Below, piece after piece: positions 16,268 to 26,253 of a stretch of DNA of 64,000 nt. The notes beneath the pieces were generated by a model, which did no database searches, had not been told where the DNA came from, and was given only the letters and a program-made list of their open reading frames with translations. This DNA comes from Cyclobacterium roseum (GTDB lineage: Bacteria > Bacteroidota > Bacteroidia > Cytophagales > Cyclobacteriaceae), in contig NZ_WNKF01000008.1 in NCBI RefSeq assembly GCF_010119225.1, positions 1 through 64,000 of the forward strand, in the 5' to 3' direction. The first letter of the stretch is position 1. Each line of letters opens with the position of its first letter. Made by a program: the position numbers and the translations under genes.

Positions 16268-16800
16268 TAGATCCCAAAAAAATAGTCTTGGTTGGCATGC
16301 CCGGCAGTGGGAAATCCACCTTGGGCAAAGAACTGGCGAAGCGGCTTAATTTCCCATTTTATGACTTAGATGATCTTATAGAGGAAAAGGAGGGAAAGAA
16401 AATTGCCTCTTTGTTTCCGGAAAAGGGCGAAGGTTATTTCAGGAAACTGGAGACAGCGGTCTTGTCCGGGCTCCTTCAGAAGGAAGAGGCTTTTGTTCTG
16501 GCTACCGGGGGAGGAGCACCTTGTTACAACGAAAATATGGAGTTGATCAATGGCAAGGCAGTTTCGGTATTTTTGGATGTCCCACTCAATCATATCCTGG
16601 AACGACTTACTCAAACACAGGTGGAAATAAGGCCTTTGTTCTCAGGAATGGATACGTCTGAAATCATCCTGAAGTTGAAAAACATGTATGTGGAGCGCTG
16701 TTCATTTTACGAAAAGGCAAAAATAAAACTCAGGGGAGAAGATATTTCCCCTGAGTTATTGATTTCATCCTGGATGCCATTGTTAAAAATTAAACCCTAA
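16264..16800 (+). CDS. aroK: Shikimate kinase
   Basis: A 178-aa P-loop kinase with Walker A GMPGSGKS at 11-18, substrate-binding DLDDLIE near 34, FR near 59 and a GGGA loop near 79. It phosphorylates shikimate in aromatic amino-acid synthesis. It begins in a 4-nt ATGA overlap with the DoxX-like gene. Its last codons overlap by 18 nt the convergent outer-membrane protein gene, and a terminator for that gene is folded inside its coding sequence (16727-16757). Confidence 0.93.
   Translation: MIDPKKIVLVGMPGSGKSTLGKELAKRLNFPFYDLDDLIEEKEGKKIASLFPEKGEGYFRKLETAVLSGLLQKEEAFVLATGGGAPCYNENMELINGKAVSVFLDVPLNHILERLTQTQVEIRPLFSGMDTSEIILKLKNMYVERCSFYEKAKIKLRGEDISPELLISSWMPLLKIKP
16716..16757 (-). terminator. 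Terminator of the FadL-like gene, embedded in aroK
   Basis: Perfect 11-bp arms AACTCAGGGGA (16727-16737) and TCCCCTGAGTT (16747-16757). On the minus strand the stem is followed by TTATTTTTGCC, a proper T-rich tail, so it should end transcripts of the convergent outer-membrane gene. It lies wholly within aroK codons (KLRGEDISPEL). Confidence 0.65.
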
Positions 16801-18252
16801 GGTCAGCGACCCGCTGATCCGATTATTATCAGTAGTGGCCAGATCTGCACCCGGGTAGGAGGTATAATAGCTGTTAAACCGGCGATTAACCAGCCCAAAA
16901 TCGATGCTAAATGCGGGTAATTTTAATCCTATCCCCCCGGACAATTGGGTAGTGCTGCGGTCCAAATCACCTGACTCGCCGAATGGATCCCCATAAAAGG
17001 CATAGCCAGCCCTAATTCTTAGTTTTTGAATCCGATATTCTCCACCAACACTGTAATTAATGGTTTGTCCATAAAGCCGGCTGATTTCGGTGTTGTCTTG
17101 TTCGGTATTGAATACGTTAGAACGGAGGTTAGCGGTGCTGTAGTCCAGGTAATTGACATCTCCTGATATGAATCCACTTTTTCCAAAAAAGTAAGTCATA
17201 CCAGCACCTAGCGTCATAGGAGTTCTCAGGTTATAGCTGCTGATGAAAATATCGGTTTCAGCATCTGACTCGGCGATGGTACCAAATTCAGGGTCTTCAT
17301 AGGGAGGGAAAAAATCCGCAAAAATATCGGCATCATATTCTTCGTTCAAGCGATTCCAGGTAGGTGATTTAAAATTTAACCCCAGGTTTAACCGGTCTAC
17401 CGGTTTGTAGATGACACCAAGTCCCAGGTTAATGCCTGACCCGTCAAGGAATAGGTTTTCTTGTAAGGAACTGAACAGTGTGGTCTGATTCGCATCGTCT
17501 AAAAACTCTTCGTCGTAGGTTCTGGTTGAGCGAAATGAAATGGTATTGATTCCCAATGATCCACCGATAAAGAGTTTGTTTTTAAAATTGCCACCGTAAG
17601 AGAAACTAACCTGCGTTAGATTGCCTTCATTTTCAACGGTTTCGGATTTTGCCAGCGCAGTAGTAGCATTGGGGACAAAATCATAGCCGCCATTTGCCGG
17701 GTTGATCAGGAATGCCTCAAAGAACAGCCCGTCTGTTCCGCTTGGAACCCCCTGCTCGTTGTACAGGTTTGTATAGTAGTCCAGAATGGATCCCTGATCC
17801 AATTGATCGGAAAAATAACCGAAGCTTTGATTGAAGGTAGCATGCCTGTTGAGGCTGATACCGAATGAGCCTCCTCTCCAGTCACCAATTTCCAGGGGAC
17901 CTTTGGCCCTGCTGATAACGGCTCCTATGTTAGGAATGGAAAAATTGGTGGCATTGAGTCCCCGGGATTGGTTCAGCAGCAGTGTTTCCGAATTCCAATC
18001 TCCATAAGCTGCTGTAAAGCTAAACTCTGAATTTTGGAAAAACCCCAAACCTGCCGGGTTTCCGTGCACATTGCTAATATCTCCTCCCAAGGAATTTTGG
18101 GTTCCACCGATGGCATTTATCCGGGCAGAGCCGGTTGCACCGTATTGGCTAAATCGAAGCGCATCTTCTACATACCCGCTTTGCGCCTTTAAAATGGGTG
18201 CGTTAAAGGCAAGTATGGCCAAAGAGGCTAAAATCAATTTTAATCCTTTCAT
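16783..18252 (-). CDS. FadL/OmpP1-like outer-membrane protein
   Basis: A 489-aa exported protein. The ATG at 18252 gives a clear signal peptide (MKGLKLILASLAILAFNAP, cleavage after KAQS region). GATGSARINAIGGTQNSLGGDISNVHGNPAGLG near the mature N-terminus is the OmpP1/FadL/TodX-type block. The body is alternating beta-strand sequence ending in a terminal aromatic (GFNF), consistent with a 14-strand barrel. Such porins take up hydrophobic compounds such as fatty acids; the substrate here is unknown. It is convergent with aroK and apparently monocistronic. Confidence 0.82.
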   Translation of the reverse strand: MKGLKLILASLAILAFNAPILKAQSGYVEDALRFSQYGATGSARINAIGGTQNSLGGDISNVHGNPAGLGFFQNSEFSFTAAYGDWNSETLLLNQSRGLNATNFSIPNIGAVISRAKGPLEIGDWRGGSFGISLNRHATFNQSFGYFSDQLDQGSILDYYTNLYNEQGVPSGTDGLFFEAFLINPANGGYDFVPNATTALAKSETVENEGNLTQVSFSYGGNFKNKLFIGGSLGINTISFRSTRTYDEEFLDDANQTTLFSSLQENLFLDGSGINLGLGVIYKPVDRLNLGLNFKSPTWNRLNEEYDADIFADFFPPYEDPEFGTIAESDAETDIFISSYNLRTPMTLGAGMTYFFGKSGFISGDVNYLDYSTANLRSNVFNTEQDNTEISRLYGQTINYSVGGEYRIQKLRIRAGYAFYGDPFGESGDLDRSTTQLSGGIGLKLPAFSIDFGLVNRRFNSYYTSYPGADLATTDNNRISGSLTLGFNF

Positions 18253-18493
18253 ATCAACTGAATTGGGTTTTACTGAAGCTAACAAATTACGTCGATCGAT
18301 TATTTTCCTGCCAGCTTACCGGGTGAACGAAATAAGAAAGACTTATTATCCGAAACGGATATCAGGAAATTAAGTTAATGTAAAAATACTGCGCAAAGAT
18401 TGATAGTTAAGGTAAAATGATTCTAACTGAAATGGGATCCGAAAGGCATATCGATAAAGTAAAAAAATAGTATAAGATCAAAAGGAGAAAAAA

Positions 18494-18513
18494 AGAGGGA
18501 ATTAATTCCCTCT
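18494..18513 (-). terminator. Palindromic terminator overlapping the stop of the Met/Gly-rich lipoprotein gene
   Basis: AGAGGGAATTAATTCCCTCT is a perfect 20-nt palindrome; on the minus strand it is followed by TTTTTTCTCC. The stop codon TAA of the lipoprotein gene forms the loop, so the last codons are part of the terminator stem. Confidence 0.7.
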
Positions 18514-19881
18514 TCTACTGCCTCCTACGCTACCTCCTCGGGAAGCTCCACCACCAGAACTACTCCTGCTAGGAGCACTGTAGGATGAAGACGACCTCGA
18601 TGGCGCAGAATAAGAATTTCTGCTAGGGGAGGTAGAACGTCTTTGATAACTTGGCGTCGTCGTTCTGTTAGTCCTGCTCCTGTTGTAGGAAGGAGATGAA
18701 CTTCTACTGTTAGACCTCGGAGCTGAGTACGTTGAACGCGTATTGCTTCGTGAATTGTAACTCCTTGAATTGGAATTCGAAGGCGCTTGCGTTCTATTGT
18801 AAGTATTGCTCCTGCTAGGTGTATTGTAGCTGCTGCGAGTAGAAGTATTCCCAGCCCGATTCATGGCAGGCGAATTAATATTTCTTCTCGCTGGCGCGGC
18901 AGACACCGAATTGTAATAATCGTTTTGAGATCTTGAGAAGGAGTTAGTAGTACCTGCAGATCGATTTCTACTTACCGCACTACTGCTCATGGCCTCTCTT
19001 CTTGCAGAAGCTCTGGATGAACTAGGTTGGGCCGCACTTCTGGTAGATCTGCTGGCAGAATTTACCAGGGAAGAAGCCCTGCCAGGTCTGGCACCTTGAA
19101 CCACCTGCCTTCTATTACCTTCATTACCTCCGGGAAGAACGATGACAGGCGAATAAATATTTCTACCCCACATGCCTCCACCATAGAGACCTCCAAAACC
19201 TGGCCTAAAGCCAAAGCCTGAGCCCCAAAAAGGATCATAGAATCCAAAGCCAGGTCTCATGAACGGGCTTCCCCAGCCCATGCCCATGCCCATACCCATG
19301 CCTATGCTCAGGTTGAACCCGGGTCTGAAACCAAACCCGGAACCCCAGAAGGGATCATACATGCCCATGCCCATGCCTCCGAAGCCGGAGCCAAAGTAAG
19401 GGTTAAACATGCCGCCCATTCCCATCATGGGATACATACCCATTCCCATCATGGGATTCATGAAGTAGTTATTGGTTATACCTGGGTTGGTTCCACCAGA
19501 ACCCCGGTAGTTGTCGTAGGCATTTATATTTGGCTGACCTTGTGCTCGCTCACCATCTGCCTGGGAATCGTCAAAATAGACCGTGCCTTCTTCGGCAGGG
19601 GAAGTAGATCGCTGGTATTTGGCGATGTACTCAGGATTGACGTTTTTGGCAGAGAAATTATCCGTTTCTCCGTCGAAAGGCCCTATTTCCTCTATTTCCT
19701 CGAAATTTTCCGGGTTGTTGTTTTTTACGGCAAATTCAGTAGCGATTCGGGCATCTGATGCCATAAAATACAAATTATCCATCTCTTGTCCGCCGTTGCT
19801 GGCATTGTAGCTGGTACTACAGGCAGCGAGGCCAAGAATCGATAATGCACCTAAGGTCCGAATTGGATTGAAATTAATCAT
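18502..19881 (-). CDS. Low-complexity lipoprotein, Met/Gly-rich centre and Ser/Arg-rich tail
   Basis: A 459-aa lipoprotein (lipobox LGLAAC, Cys 21). Residues 22-135 are acidic and ordinary. Residues 140-250 are rich in Gly, Met, Phe and Pro with GMGMGMG runs and a duplicated 15-residue block, YDPFWGSGFGFRPGF. Residues 265-459 are almost only Ser, Arg, Asn, Thr, Tyr and Pro with degenerate YSAPSRSSS units. Acidic head, glycine-methionine core and very basic tail suggest a structural or surface-matrix protein. Relatives occur in Cytophagales, but I know no tested function. It is monocistronic with its own terminator. Confidence 0.7.
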   Translation of the reverse strand: MINFNPIRTLGALSILGLAACSTSYNASNGGQEMDNLYFMASDARIATEFAVKNNNPENFEEIEEIGPFDGETDNFSAKNVNPEYIAKYQRSTSPAEEGTVYFDDSQADGERAQGQPNINAYDNYRGSGGTNPGITNNYFMNPMMGMGMYPMMGMGGMFNPYFGSGFGGMGMGMYDPFWGSGFGFRPGFNLSIGMGMGMGMGWGSPFMRPGFGFYDPFWGSGFGFRPGFGGLYGGGMWGRNIYSPVIVLPGGNEGNRRQVVQGARPGRASSLVNSASRSTRSAAQPSSSRASARREAMSSSAVSRNRSAGTTNSFSRSQNDYYNSVSAAPARRNINSPAMNRAGNTSTRSSYNTPSRSNTYNRTQAPSNSNSRSYNSRSNTRSTYSAPRSNSRSSSPSYNRSRTNRTTTPSYQRRSTSPSRNSYSAPSRSSSSYSAPSRSSSGGGASRGGSVGGSRRGN

Positions 19882-19948
19882 GGGTTTTCAGTTTATTTCT
19901 CATATACTATATACGCTAATATAGCAGGAGGGTTATCATTTTTTAAAT

Positions 19949-19956
19949 TATATTTG
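19949..19956 (+). promoter_or_regulatory. -7 promoter element of proS
   Basis: TATATTTG matches the Bacteroidota TAnnTTTG consensus, 55 nt before the proS ATG. The -33 TTG is not evident at the ideal distance. Confidence 0.45.
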
Positions 19957-20011
19957 CCTGAAATCAAGAATCGAATATAAAGAGTTTTTTTATTACAACA
20001 AAGAAATACTG

Positions 20012-21493
20012 ATGAGCAAAGGATTACCGAAACGAAGTGAGGATTATTCCCTCTGGTACAATGAATTGGTGAAAAGAGCGGATCTTGCCGAAAACAGTGC
20101 GGTACGGGGCTGCATGGTGATCAAACCCTACGGTTTTAGCATTTGGGAAAAAATGCAGGCCGAACTGGACCGGATGTTTAAAAAGACAGGGCATTCAAAT
20201 GCCTATTTCCCTTTATTTATTCCCAAATCCTATTTATCCAAAGAAGCCAGCCATGTGGAAGGCTTTGCAAAAGAATGTGCCGTAGTAACCCATTACCGCC
20301 TAAAGGCAGACCCCTCAGGCAAAGGAGTAATCGTGGACCCGGAAGCAGCTTTGGAGGAAGAACTTATCGTCCGGCCCACCTCTGAAACCGTGATCTGGAG
20401 CACCTATAAAAACTGGATCCAGTCTTACCGGGACCTGCCCTTGCTAATCAACCAATGGGCTAATGTGGTCCGCTGGGAAATGAGAACCCGCTTATTCCTC
20501 CGAACGGCTGAATTTTTATGGCAGGAAGGCCACACCGCCCACGAGACCAAAAAGGAAGCAGAGGAGGAAACCTTGCGAATGCTGAATGTATATGCCGAAT
20601 TTGCTGAGAATTTTATGGCCCTTCCGGTGATTAAAGGCATCAAATCCGAAAGCGAAAAGTTTGCCGGAGCAGAGGCTACTTATTGCATTGAAGGCATGAT
20701 GCAAGATGGCAAAGCTTTGCAGGCAGGAACATCGCACTTCCTGGGGCAAAACTTTGCCAGGGCTTTTGATGTAAAATTTGCTACCCGGGAAGGGGGGCTG
20801 GAGCATGTCTGGGGTACCTCCTGGGGAGTGAGCACCCGGCTTATGGGTGCCTTGATCATGGCCCATTCCGACGACCAGGGCCTGGTGCTACCGCCAAAGC
20901 TGGCACCCATTCAGGTCGTAATCGTCCCCATATTTAAACGCGATGAGGAACTGGAAGCCATCCGGGTGAAGGCCGGGGAAATCATGGAATCCCTGGAGGG
21001 ACTGGGTATTTCGGTAAAGTTTGACGATCGGGATACCCACAAACCGGGATGGAAATTTGCCGAATATGAGCTTAAAGGAGTTCCACTAAGACTGGGTATT
21101 GGCCCCAGGGATTTGGAAAACCAAACCGTAGAGATGGCCCGTCGCGATACCTTGACCAAATCCGTGGTAGACCTGGAGCGGGAAAACCTGCCTATATTAA
21201 TTAAAGAAACCCTGGCTGATATTCAAGAAAATATCTATCGCAAAGCCCATACGTTTACGCAGGAGAAAACTACTAAAGCGGATACCTGGGAGGCGTTTAT
21301 TGATGTCCTGGAAAACAAAGGTGGGTTCGTATCGGCTCACTGGGATGGTACGGCAGAAACCGAAGAACGGATAAAAGAGCAAACCAAAGCGACGATCCGC
21401 TGCATTCCACTGGACCAGGTTCCGGAGCAGGGAAAATGCATCTTTTCCGGAAATCCCTCCAAGGGAAGGGTGCTGTTTGCCCGTGCTTATTGA
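20012..21493 (+). CDS. proS: Prolyl-tRNA synthetase (archaeal/eukaryal-type, short form)
   Basis: A 493-aa class II synthetase charging tRNA-Pro. It starts with the short-form signature ([19 protein letters not shown]). Motif 2 ([24 protein letters not shown]) and motif 3 ([24 protein letters not shown]) are present. It lacks the ~180-residue editing insert of the E. coli-type enzyme and ends in Tyr, as archaeal/eukaryal-like ProRS do. Many Bacteroidota use this form. It has its own promoter and no operon partner. Confidence 0.95.
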   Translation: MSKGLPKRSEDYSLWYNELVKRADLAENSAVRGCMVIKPYGFSIWEKMQAELDRMFKKTGHSNAYFPLFIPKSYLSKEASHVEGFAKECAVVTHYRLKADPSGKGVIVDPEAALEEELIVRPTSETVIWSTYKNWIQSYRDLPLLINQWANVVRWEMRTRLFLRTAEFLWQEGHTAHETKKEAEEETLRMLNVYAEFAENFMALPVIKGIKSESEKFAGAEATYCIEGMMQDGKALQAGTSHFLGQNFARAFDVKFATREGGLEHVWGTSWGVSTRLMGALIMAHSDDQGLVLPPKLAPIQVVIVPIFKRDEELEAIRVKAGEIMESLEGLGISVKFDDRDTHKPGWKFAEYELKGVPLRLGIGPRDLENQTVEMARRDTLTKSVVDLERENLPILIKETLADIQENIYRKAHTFTQEKTTKADTWEAFIDVLENKGGFVSAHWDGTAETEERIKEQTKATIRCIPLDQVPEQGKCIFSGNPSKGRVLFARAY

Positions 21494-21649
21494 GGGGTTT
21501 ACCATGCATCATTTTCGGGTTTTTGTTTCAGAAGACGATTGTTCTAAGGAATTCACGGATGAATTGCGATTCAGGCTTTCAATTGTTGCGAAATCTTGTA
21601 AATTTACAGAAACCTCGAATTTGCGGGGAAGGTAAAAAAATACCACCAC

Positions 21650-22111
21650 ATGGATTGGTTGATCGTATTGAGTTTGATCTTGTTTGGTGCCCTCCTGGTG
21701 CTCATGGAGGTGGTGTTTGTACCCGGAACCACCCTGGTGGGGGCATTGGGCTTGGTGTTTACCGGAATGGGGGTCTTTTACTCCTTTCTTCATTTTCCCG
21801 CCCCTGTGGCCTATGCAGTCCTTGGTCTCAGTATTCTGGTAAATCTGGGGTTTTTGGTATATGGATTGAAATCCGGTGTCTGGAATCGGTTTGCACTGAA
21901 AGACACACTGGTAAACCGAGCCTACGATGACCGATTGGCAGGTCTTGAAGTCGGTCAAACAGGTAAGACGATTTCCGATTGCAAACCTTATGGAAAGGTG
22001 GAAATAGGAAGTAAAATGTATGAAGCCAAGTCCGAGGGAGGGTTTATACCTGCCGGAAACAGTGTGACGATACAAAAAATAGCAGACAATAAAATTATCA
22101 TTAAACCGTAA
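21650..22111 (+). CDS. NfeD-like membrane protein
   Basis: A 153-aa protein with three N-terminal hydrophobic segments (about 3-25, 28-48, 52-75). They are followed by a soluble OB-fold-like domain (GLEVGQTGKTISDCKPYGKVEIGSK) ending in VTIQKIADNKIIIK, the NfeD C-terminal pattern. It lacks the ClpP-like protease domain of long NfeD proteins. It sits 3 bp upstream of the flotillin-like gene. NfeD proteins are known partners of flotillin/stomatin proteins in membrane organisation, so the pair probably forms one complex. Confidence 0.85.
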   Translation: MDWLIVLSLILFGALLVLMEVVFVPGTTLVGALGLVFTGMGVFYSFLHFPAPVAYAVLGLSILVNLGFLVYGLKSGVWNRFALKDTLVNRAYDDRLAGLEVGQTGKTISDCKPYGKVEIGSKMYEAKSEGGFIPAGNSVTIQKIADNKIIIKP

Positions 22112-22114
22112 ATC

Positions 22115-23128
22115 ATGGAAATTTCTAATTCGGCATTCATATTGGTAGCAGCATTTGCCGGGCTGATCCTCCTTTTTGTTTTTCTTTATTTTGTCCCGGT
22201 CAATCTCTGGATAACAGCCATCTTTTCCAATGTGAAGGTAGGGCTTCTAGAGTTAGTAGGGATGCGAATCCGGAAAGTGCCTCCAGGGGTTATCGTCAAT
22301 TCCCTGATCACGGCGACCAAAGCAGGTTTAAATTTGACCACCAATGATTTGGAGACACATTTTCTGGCGGGAGGTAACGTTCCGAATGTGATTCGTGCCT
22401 TGATCTCTGCGGACAAGGCCAATATTTCCCTGTCGTTCAAGCAGGCCACGGCCATCGATTTGGCCGGTAGAGATGTATTTGAGGCCGTACAGATATCGGT
22501 AAATCCCAAGGTTATTAATACGCCCAACGTGGCGGCAGTGGCGGCTGACGGGATTCAGTTAATCGCTAAAGCCCGGGTGACGGTCCGGGCTAATATTGCG
22601 CAACTCGTTGGTGGGGCTGGCGAAGAAACCATCCTGGCAAGGGTAGGCGAAGGGATTGTGACATCTATTGGTTCTGCCAAAAATCACAAAAGTGTATTGG
22701 AGAATCCGGATAAAATATCCAAGCTGGTGTTGGAAAGGGGATTGGATGCCGGTACGGCATTTGAAATCCTGTCCATCGATATTGCAGACATCGATGTGGG
22801 ATCAAATATCGGAGCGAAACTGCAAATTGACCAGGCCACTGCCGATCTGAAAGTAGCCGAAGCCAGAGCTGAAGAAAGAAGGGCCATGGCGGTAGCACTG
22901 GAGCAAGAGATGAAAGCGAAGAACGTGGAAATGAAAGCCAAGGTTACCGAGGCCGAGGCCGAAATACCCAAAGCCATTTCAGAAGCCTTCCGATCTGGAA
23001 ATTTGGGGATAATGGATTATTACAAAATGGAAAACGTAAAATCCGATACCAGCATGCGGGATTCAATTGCTAATTCGGATGAAAATAAATCCGGAGACCG
23101 CTCCAAAGGGAATGATAAAAATAAATAA
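22115..23128 (+). CDS. floA: Flotillin-like protein FloA
   Basis: A 337-aa protein of the FloA family. There is a single N-terminal membrane hairpin (residues about 8-28, then [12 protein letters not shown]), then an SPFH/band-7-like domain ([17 protein letters not shown], VEGGxxxNVIRALI-like block). A long coiled-coil region rich in Ala and Glu follows ([20 protein letters not shown]), then a charged tail. FloA scaffolds assemble at membrane microdomains and affect fluidity and secretion. The gene is directly behind the NfeD gene and ends at a strong terminator. Confidence 0.92.
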   Translation: MEISNSAFILVAAFAGLILLFVFLYFVPVNLWITAIFSNVKVGLLELVGMRIRKVPPGVIVNSLITATKAGLNLTTNDLETHFLAGGNVPNVIRALISADKANISLSFKQATAIDLAGRDVFEAVQISVNPKVINTPNVAAVAADGIQLIAKARVTVRANIAQLVGGAGEETILARVGEGIVTSIGSAKNHKSVLENPDKISKLVLERGLDAGTAFEILSIDIADIDVGSNIGAKLQIDQATADLKVAEARAEERRAMAVALEQEMKAKNVEMKAKVTEAEAEIPKAISEAFRSGNLGIMDYYKMENVKSDTSMRDSIANSDENKSGDRSKGNDKNK

Positions 23129-23160
23129 CTAAAGGGGCTTCAGGCCCCTTTAGTTTTCTT
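23127..23160. terminator. Bidirectional terminator between floA and the WG-repeat gene
   Basis: Perfect 12-bp arms AACTAAAGGGGC (23127-23138) and GCCCCTTTAGTT (23144-23155) with a 5-nt loop, then TTCTTTTT on the plus strand and an AT-rich TTATTTATTTTT-type tract on the minus strand. The floA stop is at its left foot. The stop codon of the convergent gene (23142-23140) lies in the loop, so its last four codons form the stem. Confidence 0.8.
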
Positions 23161-24726
23161 TTTCCTTGCTTTTCTTCCTTCCAGCTTTTCTACAGGTTCT
23201 ATTTCGATCTGCATGCTTTCCGCTAGGATGGTATCATTCTCCTCATCAAAGAGAATTCGGCTGTAATACAGGGGCAATACATAATCACCATTTTCCCGCA
23301 TCACGCCATAGTTGGCGCCTTTCCGAATCAATATCCGGTCCATTCCTTCCCTCCGTATTTCTTCAAACTGCGGAAGGCTGATAAGCTGCCCGTCTGGTTT
23401 GGCAATGCCTAGCAGGCCCTCTTTTTCCAGTAAGTAATACCCATCCTGCGTCCTGCTAATGCGATCGGCGGATACGGGAAGCAGCTTATTGCCACTGGCA
23501 TCAATCAGATGGGCACCGGAATCCTCCTTAACGATCGCTACCCCATGGCTGGTAAATTGGCCGGCCCATTCATAAGCCAGGGGAGTGCTCCATTCGTTGC
23601 TGGAATTGATATATCCCCATTTTGAACCTGATTTCACAGCGGCGAGTCCTTCCGAGAAGGGTTCTATCTGGTCGTATTCCGAATCAATGACCCAGTTGCC
23701 TGCAGCATCCACATAGCCAAATTGTTCTCCCATCTTCGCACCAAAAAGCCCCTCATTGCCTGGTAATAGCAAGCTGGCAGCCTCCGTCGGCCGAACCTCC
23801 CATTTTCCCTGTGAACTCAGCAATCCGGTAGTGGCATCCCTAAAATGGACGTTGTAGTGGTCGTTGATTTTCCTAACCGAGTCCATTCCTACAATATCCA
23901 GAAGAATGCCGTCATTTTTCATGATTCGCCGGAGTTTTCCATGAATGTACTCCAGCATTACCCCTTCTTCAATGCTAATCCGGTGAAAGCTGTTATAGCG
24001 AATATCCGCATCAGTGGAAAGGGCATCAATCAACAGGTACTCTTTCTCGTTTTTGCCAAAATAGTAATTGCCCTCCAAATGGTTGATTTCATCGATTATG
24101 GGATCCAGAATGTACTCGCCGTCCCGGTTGATCAGCCCAAAACCAGTGGCTTCCTGAGAAATGATCGCATCCGGTCCCGGATCAACCAGTGATTGAAAAC
24201 GATTGTCTGGATGGGGCGAAAGCGGTAACGCATACGAGCCATCAGCCAATTGGGAGATTACCTGCCCGTTTTTTGCCAAACGGGCATGCGCAAACGTACC
24301 AATGGAGCTAGTCGTTCGCTTGCCTCTGTCATAAATAAAGTATTCCCGGCCTTTTCTGGCCAAAAGATGGGTATAAAAGGTACTTATTTCATCATAAATC
24401 GGGGGAAGAACCTGCTCCCCATACTCATGGAAGGCACCGTATTGCCCATTGTTTTCAATGATTATCCAGGGTTCCAGGTATTGGTACAGGCTGGCACTGT
24501 CCACCGTAATGAAGGGGCGGTATTCCGGGTCTAAAAAGGATAGGTCGTTTTCCCATACATTTATCCTCAGGGAGTTTCCCAAAAGGTAGATGTTACCGGG
24601 GGAAATTTTCTTTTCCAAATTAAAATTCCGGTCAAAGACTTCCCAGGTCTGACAAAATCCATCGGTACCCGAAAGAAGCATCAGGTAGAAAGGAAGAAAA
24701 AATGATAAACGGTAAATTTTTCGCAT
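23140..24726 (-). CDS. WG-repeat protein, exported
   Basis: A 528-aa protein with a signal peptide (MRKIYRLSFFLPFYLMLLSG, cleavage near FCQ). It is mostly degenerate WG/KWG beta-repeats of the type fGYVDaxGxWVIxxxYDxixpFseGLAAV, clearest at residues about 335-400 (FGYVDAAGNWVI and WGYINSSNEWS). Earlier units (YGAFHEYGEQVLPPIYD, FGLINRDGEYILDPIID) follow the same plan, probably giving a beta-propeller-like or solenoid fold outside the cytoplasm. The function is unknown; a binding role is a guess. Its 3' end is part of the shared terminator with floA. Confidence 0.8.
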   Translation of the reverse strand: MRKIYRLSFFLPFYLMLLSGTDGFCQTWEVFDRNFNLEKKISPGNIYLLGNSLRINVWENDLSFLDPEYRPFITVDSASLYQYLEPWIIIENNGQYGAFHEYGEQVLPPIYDEISTFYTHLLARKGREYFIYDRGKRTTSSIGTFAHARLAKNGQVISQLADGSYALPLSPHPDNRFQSLVDPGPDAIISQEATGFGLINRDGEYILDPIIDEINHLEGNYYFGKNEKEYLLIDALSTDADIRYNSFHRISIEEGVMLEYIHGKLRRIMKNDGILLDIVGMDSVRKINDHYNVHFRDATTGLLSSQGKWEVRPTEAASLLLPGNEGLFGAKMGEQFGYVDAAGNWVIDSEYDQIEPFSEGLAAVKSGSKWGYINSSNEWSTPLAYEWAGQFTSHGVAIVKEDSGAHLIDASGNKLLPVSADRISRTQDGYYLLEKEGLLGIAKPDGQLISLPQFEEIRREGMDRILIRKGANYGVMRENGDYVLPLYYSRILFDEENDTILAESMQIEIEPVEKLEGRKARKKKTKGA

Positions 24727-24846
24727 AATGACTACTTTAAAAGTGAAAGTAAAAATTTATCGGGTAACCGCAATAAAAAAAGAAGCAGCAATTTTTTTAG
24801 GTATCTGGCAAGGAAGAAAGCCCAAAAAATGGGGATGGATGGAAGG

Positions 24847-26121
24847 TTAATGTTGCTTTTTTTCCTCCTGTTTTTCCAGATCAAACAGGTCATTGAGGAT
24901 GCCAATCATTTCTTCGGCCTGGTCTCGCTTGCAAGCCGCCCGCAACTGCACCACCGGTACTTTGAGGATTTTTTGCATCATGCTCTTGGTAATCTTTTCG
25001 ATGATTTCGATCTGGTTTTCATCCGCATTCTTTAAGTACCGCTCCAATTCCTCCTTTCGAATCTGTTCCAGACTGTTTTTTAGTTTATTGATGGTAGGGG
25101 ATACCATCATCTCCTTTTTCCAATCGTAAAACTCGTTGATGTTTTCCTGTATGATTTCTTCGACCTGAGGAATGGCGGCCGTTCTTTTGCTTAACGTTTC
25201 ACTGGCTTTACTTCGGATGTTATCCACATTGTAAAGGAGTACTCCAGCTATATCTTCCACCGCCGTATCGATACTTCGGGGAACAGACAGGTCAACGAAC
25301 AACTTGTAACTTTTGATGTCAAAACTACTTACCAGACCCTTCGTAATAAAAGGCTCTGACTTCATAATAGACGAAATGATCACGTCGGCCTCCTTCATGG
25401 CCTCAAAACAGTCCTCGAACGGGATGGCCTCAAAACCGTATTCTGTGGCCAGGGTTACTGCCTTGGAGTAGGTCCTATTCGAAATTTTGACCCGGGCATC
25501 CGGTAGGTAGGCGAGATTTTTGGCTACATCTTCTCCAATTTCCCCCAGACCTATCAGTAATACCCTGGGCTGATGCGTGTTGGAAGTAAGCTCCTCTATC
25601 AATTCTACCGCAGCATAGGAAACGGAGGCTGCTCCGTCTCTGAAAGCCGTTTCCTGAACGACTTTTTTGTTGGTAAAAAAGATGGTGTGCATGAGTCGGT
25701 GCAGGAAGGGGCCTGCCATTTCCATGTCGGCAGAGGCCTGGTAGGCCCTTTTTACCTGGTTGGAAATCTGCATGTCTCCGATAACCTGAGCTTCCAGCCC
25801 CATGGCTACACGGAAAAGATGTTCGATGGCTTCCTTATCGTTGGGAAACATATCGAAGTATTCCAAATAAGAGATGGTGTCCACCAGCCCTTTTTCCAAC
25901 CCAACCAGTTTGATGATTTCCGTGGAAAGATCCAATTCATGACTATAGTAGATCTCTGTACGATTACAGGTGGAGAGAATAAGGGTGTCGGTAAGGCTAA
26001 AAAAATCCTTTAGCTTGCCTAAAAGTGAATGAACTGCGCCCTCATCCAACGAAACCAACTCCCTGATTTCAACAGGGGCTTTTTTATAGGAGAGGCTTAA
26101 AGCTTTAAACTTTGACTGCAT
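24847..26121 (-). CDS. hemA: Glutamyl-tRNA reductase
   Basis: A 424-aa enzyme reducing Glu-tRNA to glutamate-1-semialdehyde, the first step of C5 tetrapyrrole synthesis. The catalytic Cys lies in STCNRTEIY near residue 51. The NADPH-binding GLGEIGEDVAKNL is near 190, and DLSVPRSID lies near 270. The C-terminal dimerisation helices are present. Elsewhere in the window hemN provides a later haem step, but there is no haem operon here. The divergent region to its right contains a dyad (26254-26270). Confidence 0.95.
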   Translation of the reverse strand: MQSKFKALSLSYKKAPVEIRELVSLDEGAVHSLLGKLKDFFSLTDTLILSTCNRTEIYYSHELDLSTEIIKLVGLEKGLVDTISYLEYFDMFPNDKEAIEHLFRVAMGLEAQVIGDMQISNQVKRAYQASADMEMAGPFLHRLMHTIFFTNKKVVQETAFRDGAASVSYAAVELIEELTSNTHQPRVLLIGLGEIGEDVAKNLAYLPDARVKISNRTYSKAVTLATEYGFEAIPFEDCFEAMKEADVIISSIMKSEPFITKGLVSSFDIKSYKLFVDLSVPRSIDTAVEDIAGVLLYNVDNIRSKASETLSKRTAAIPQVEEIIQENINEFYDWKKEMMVSPTINKLKNSLEQIRKEELERYLKNADENQIEIIEKITKSMMQKILKVPVVQLRAACKRDQAEEMIGILNDLFDLEKQEEKKQH

Positions 26122-26253
26122 GTTACAATACTTTCAGCTACAAATTTATCACAGAAAATGGACGAAAGGAATTAATTCAGATAGCGGAAATTAATTTATA
26201 ATTTTTCTAAATAAGGATTACCAATTCCTACCCCTCTGCAATAATGCGAATTT

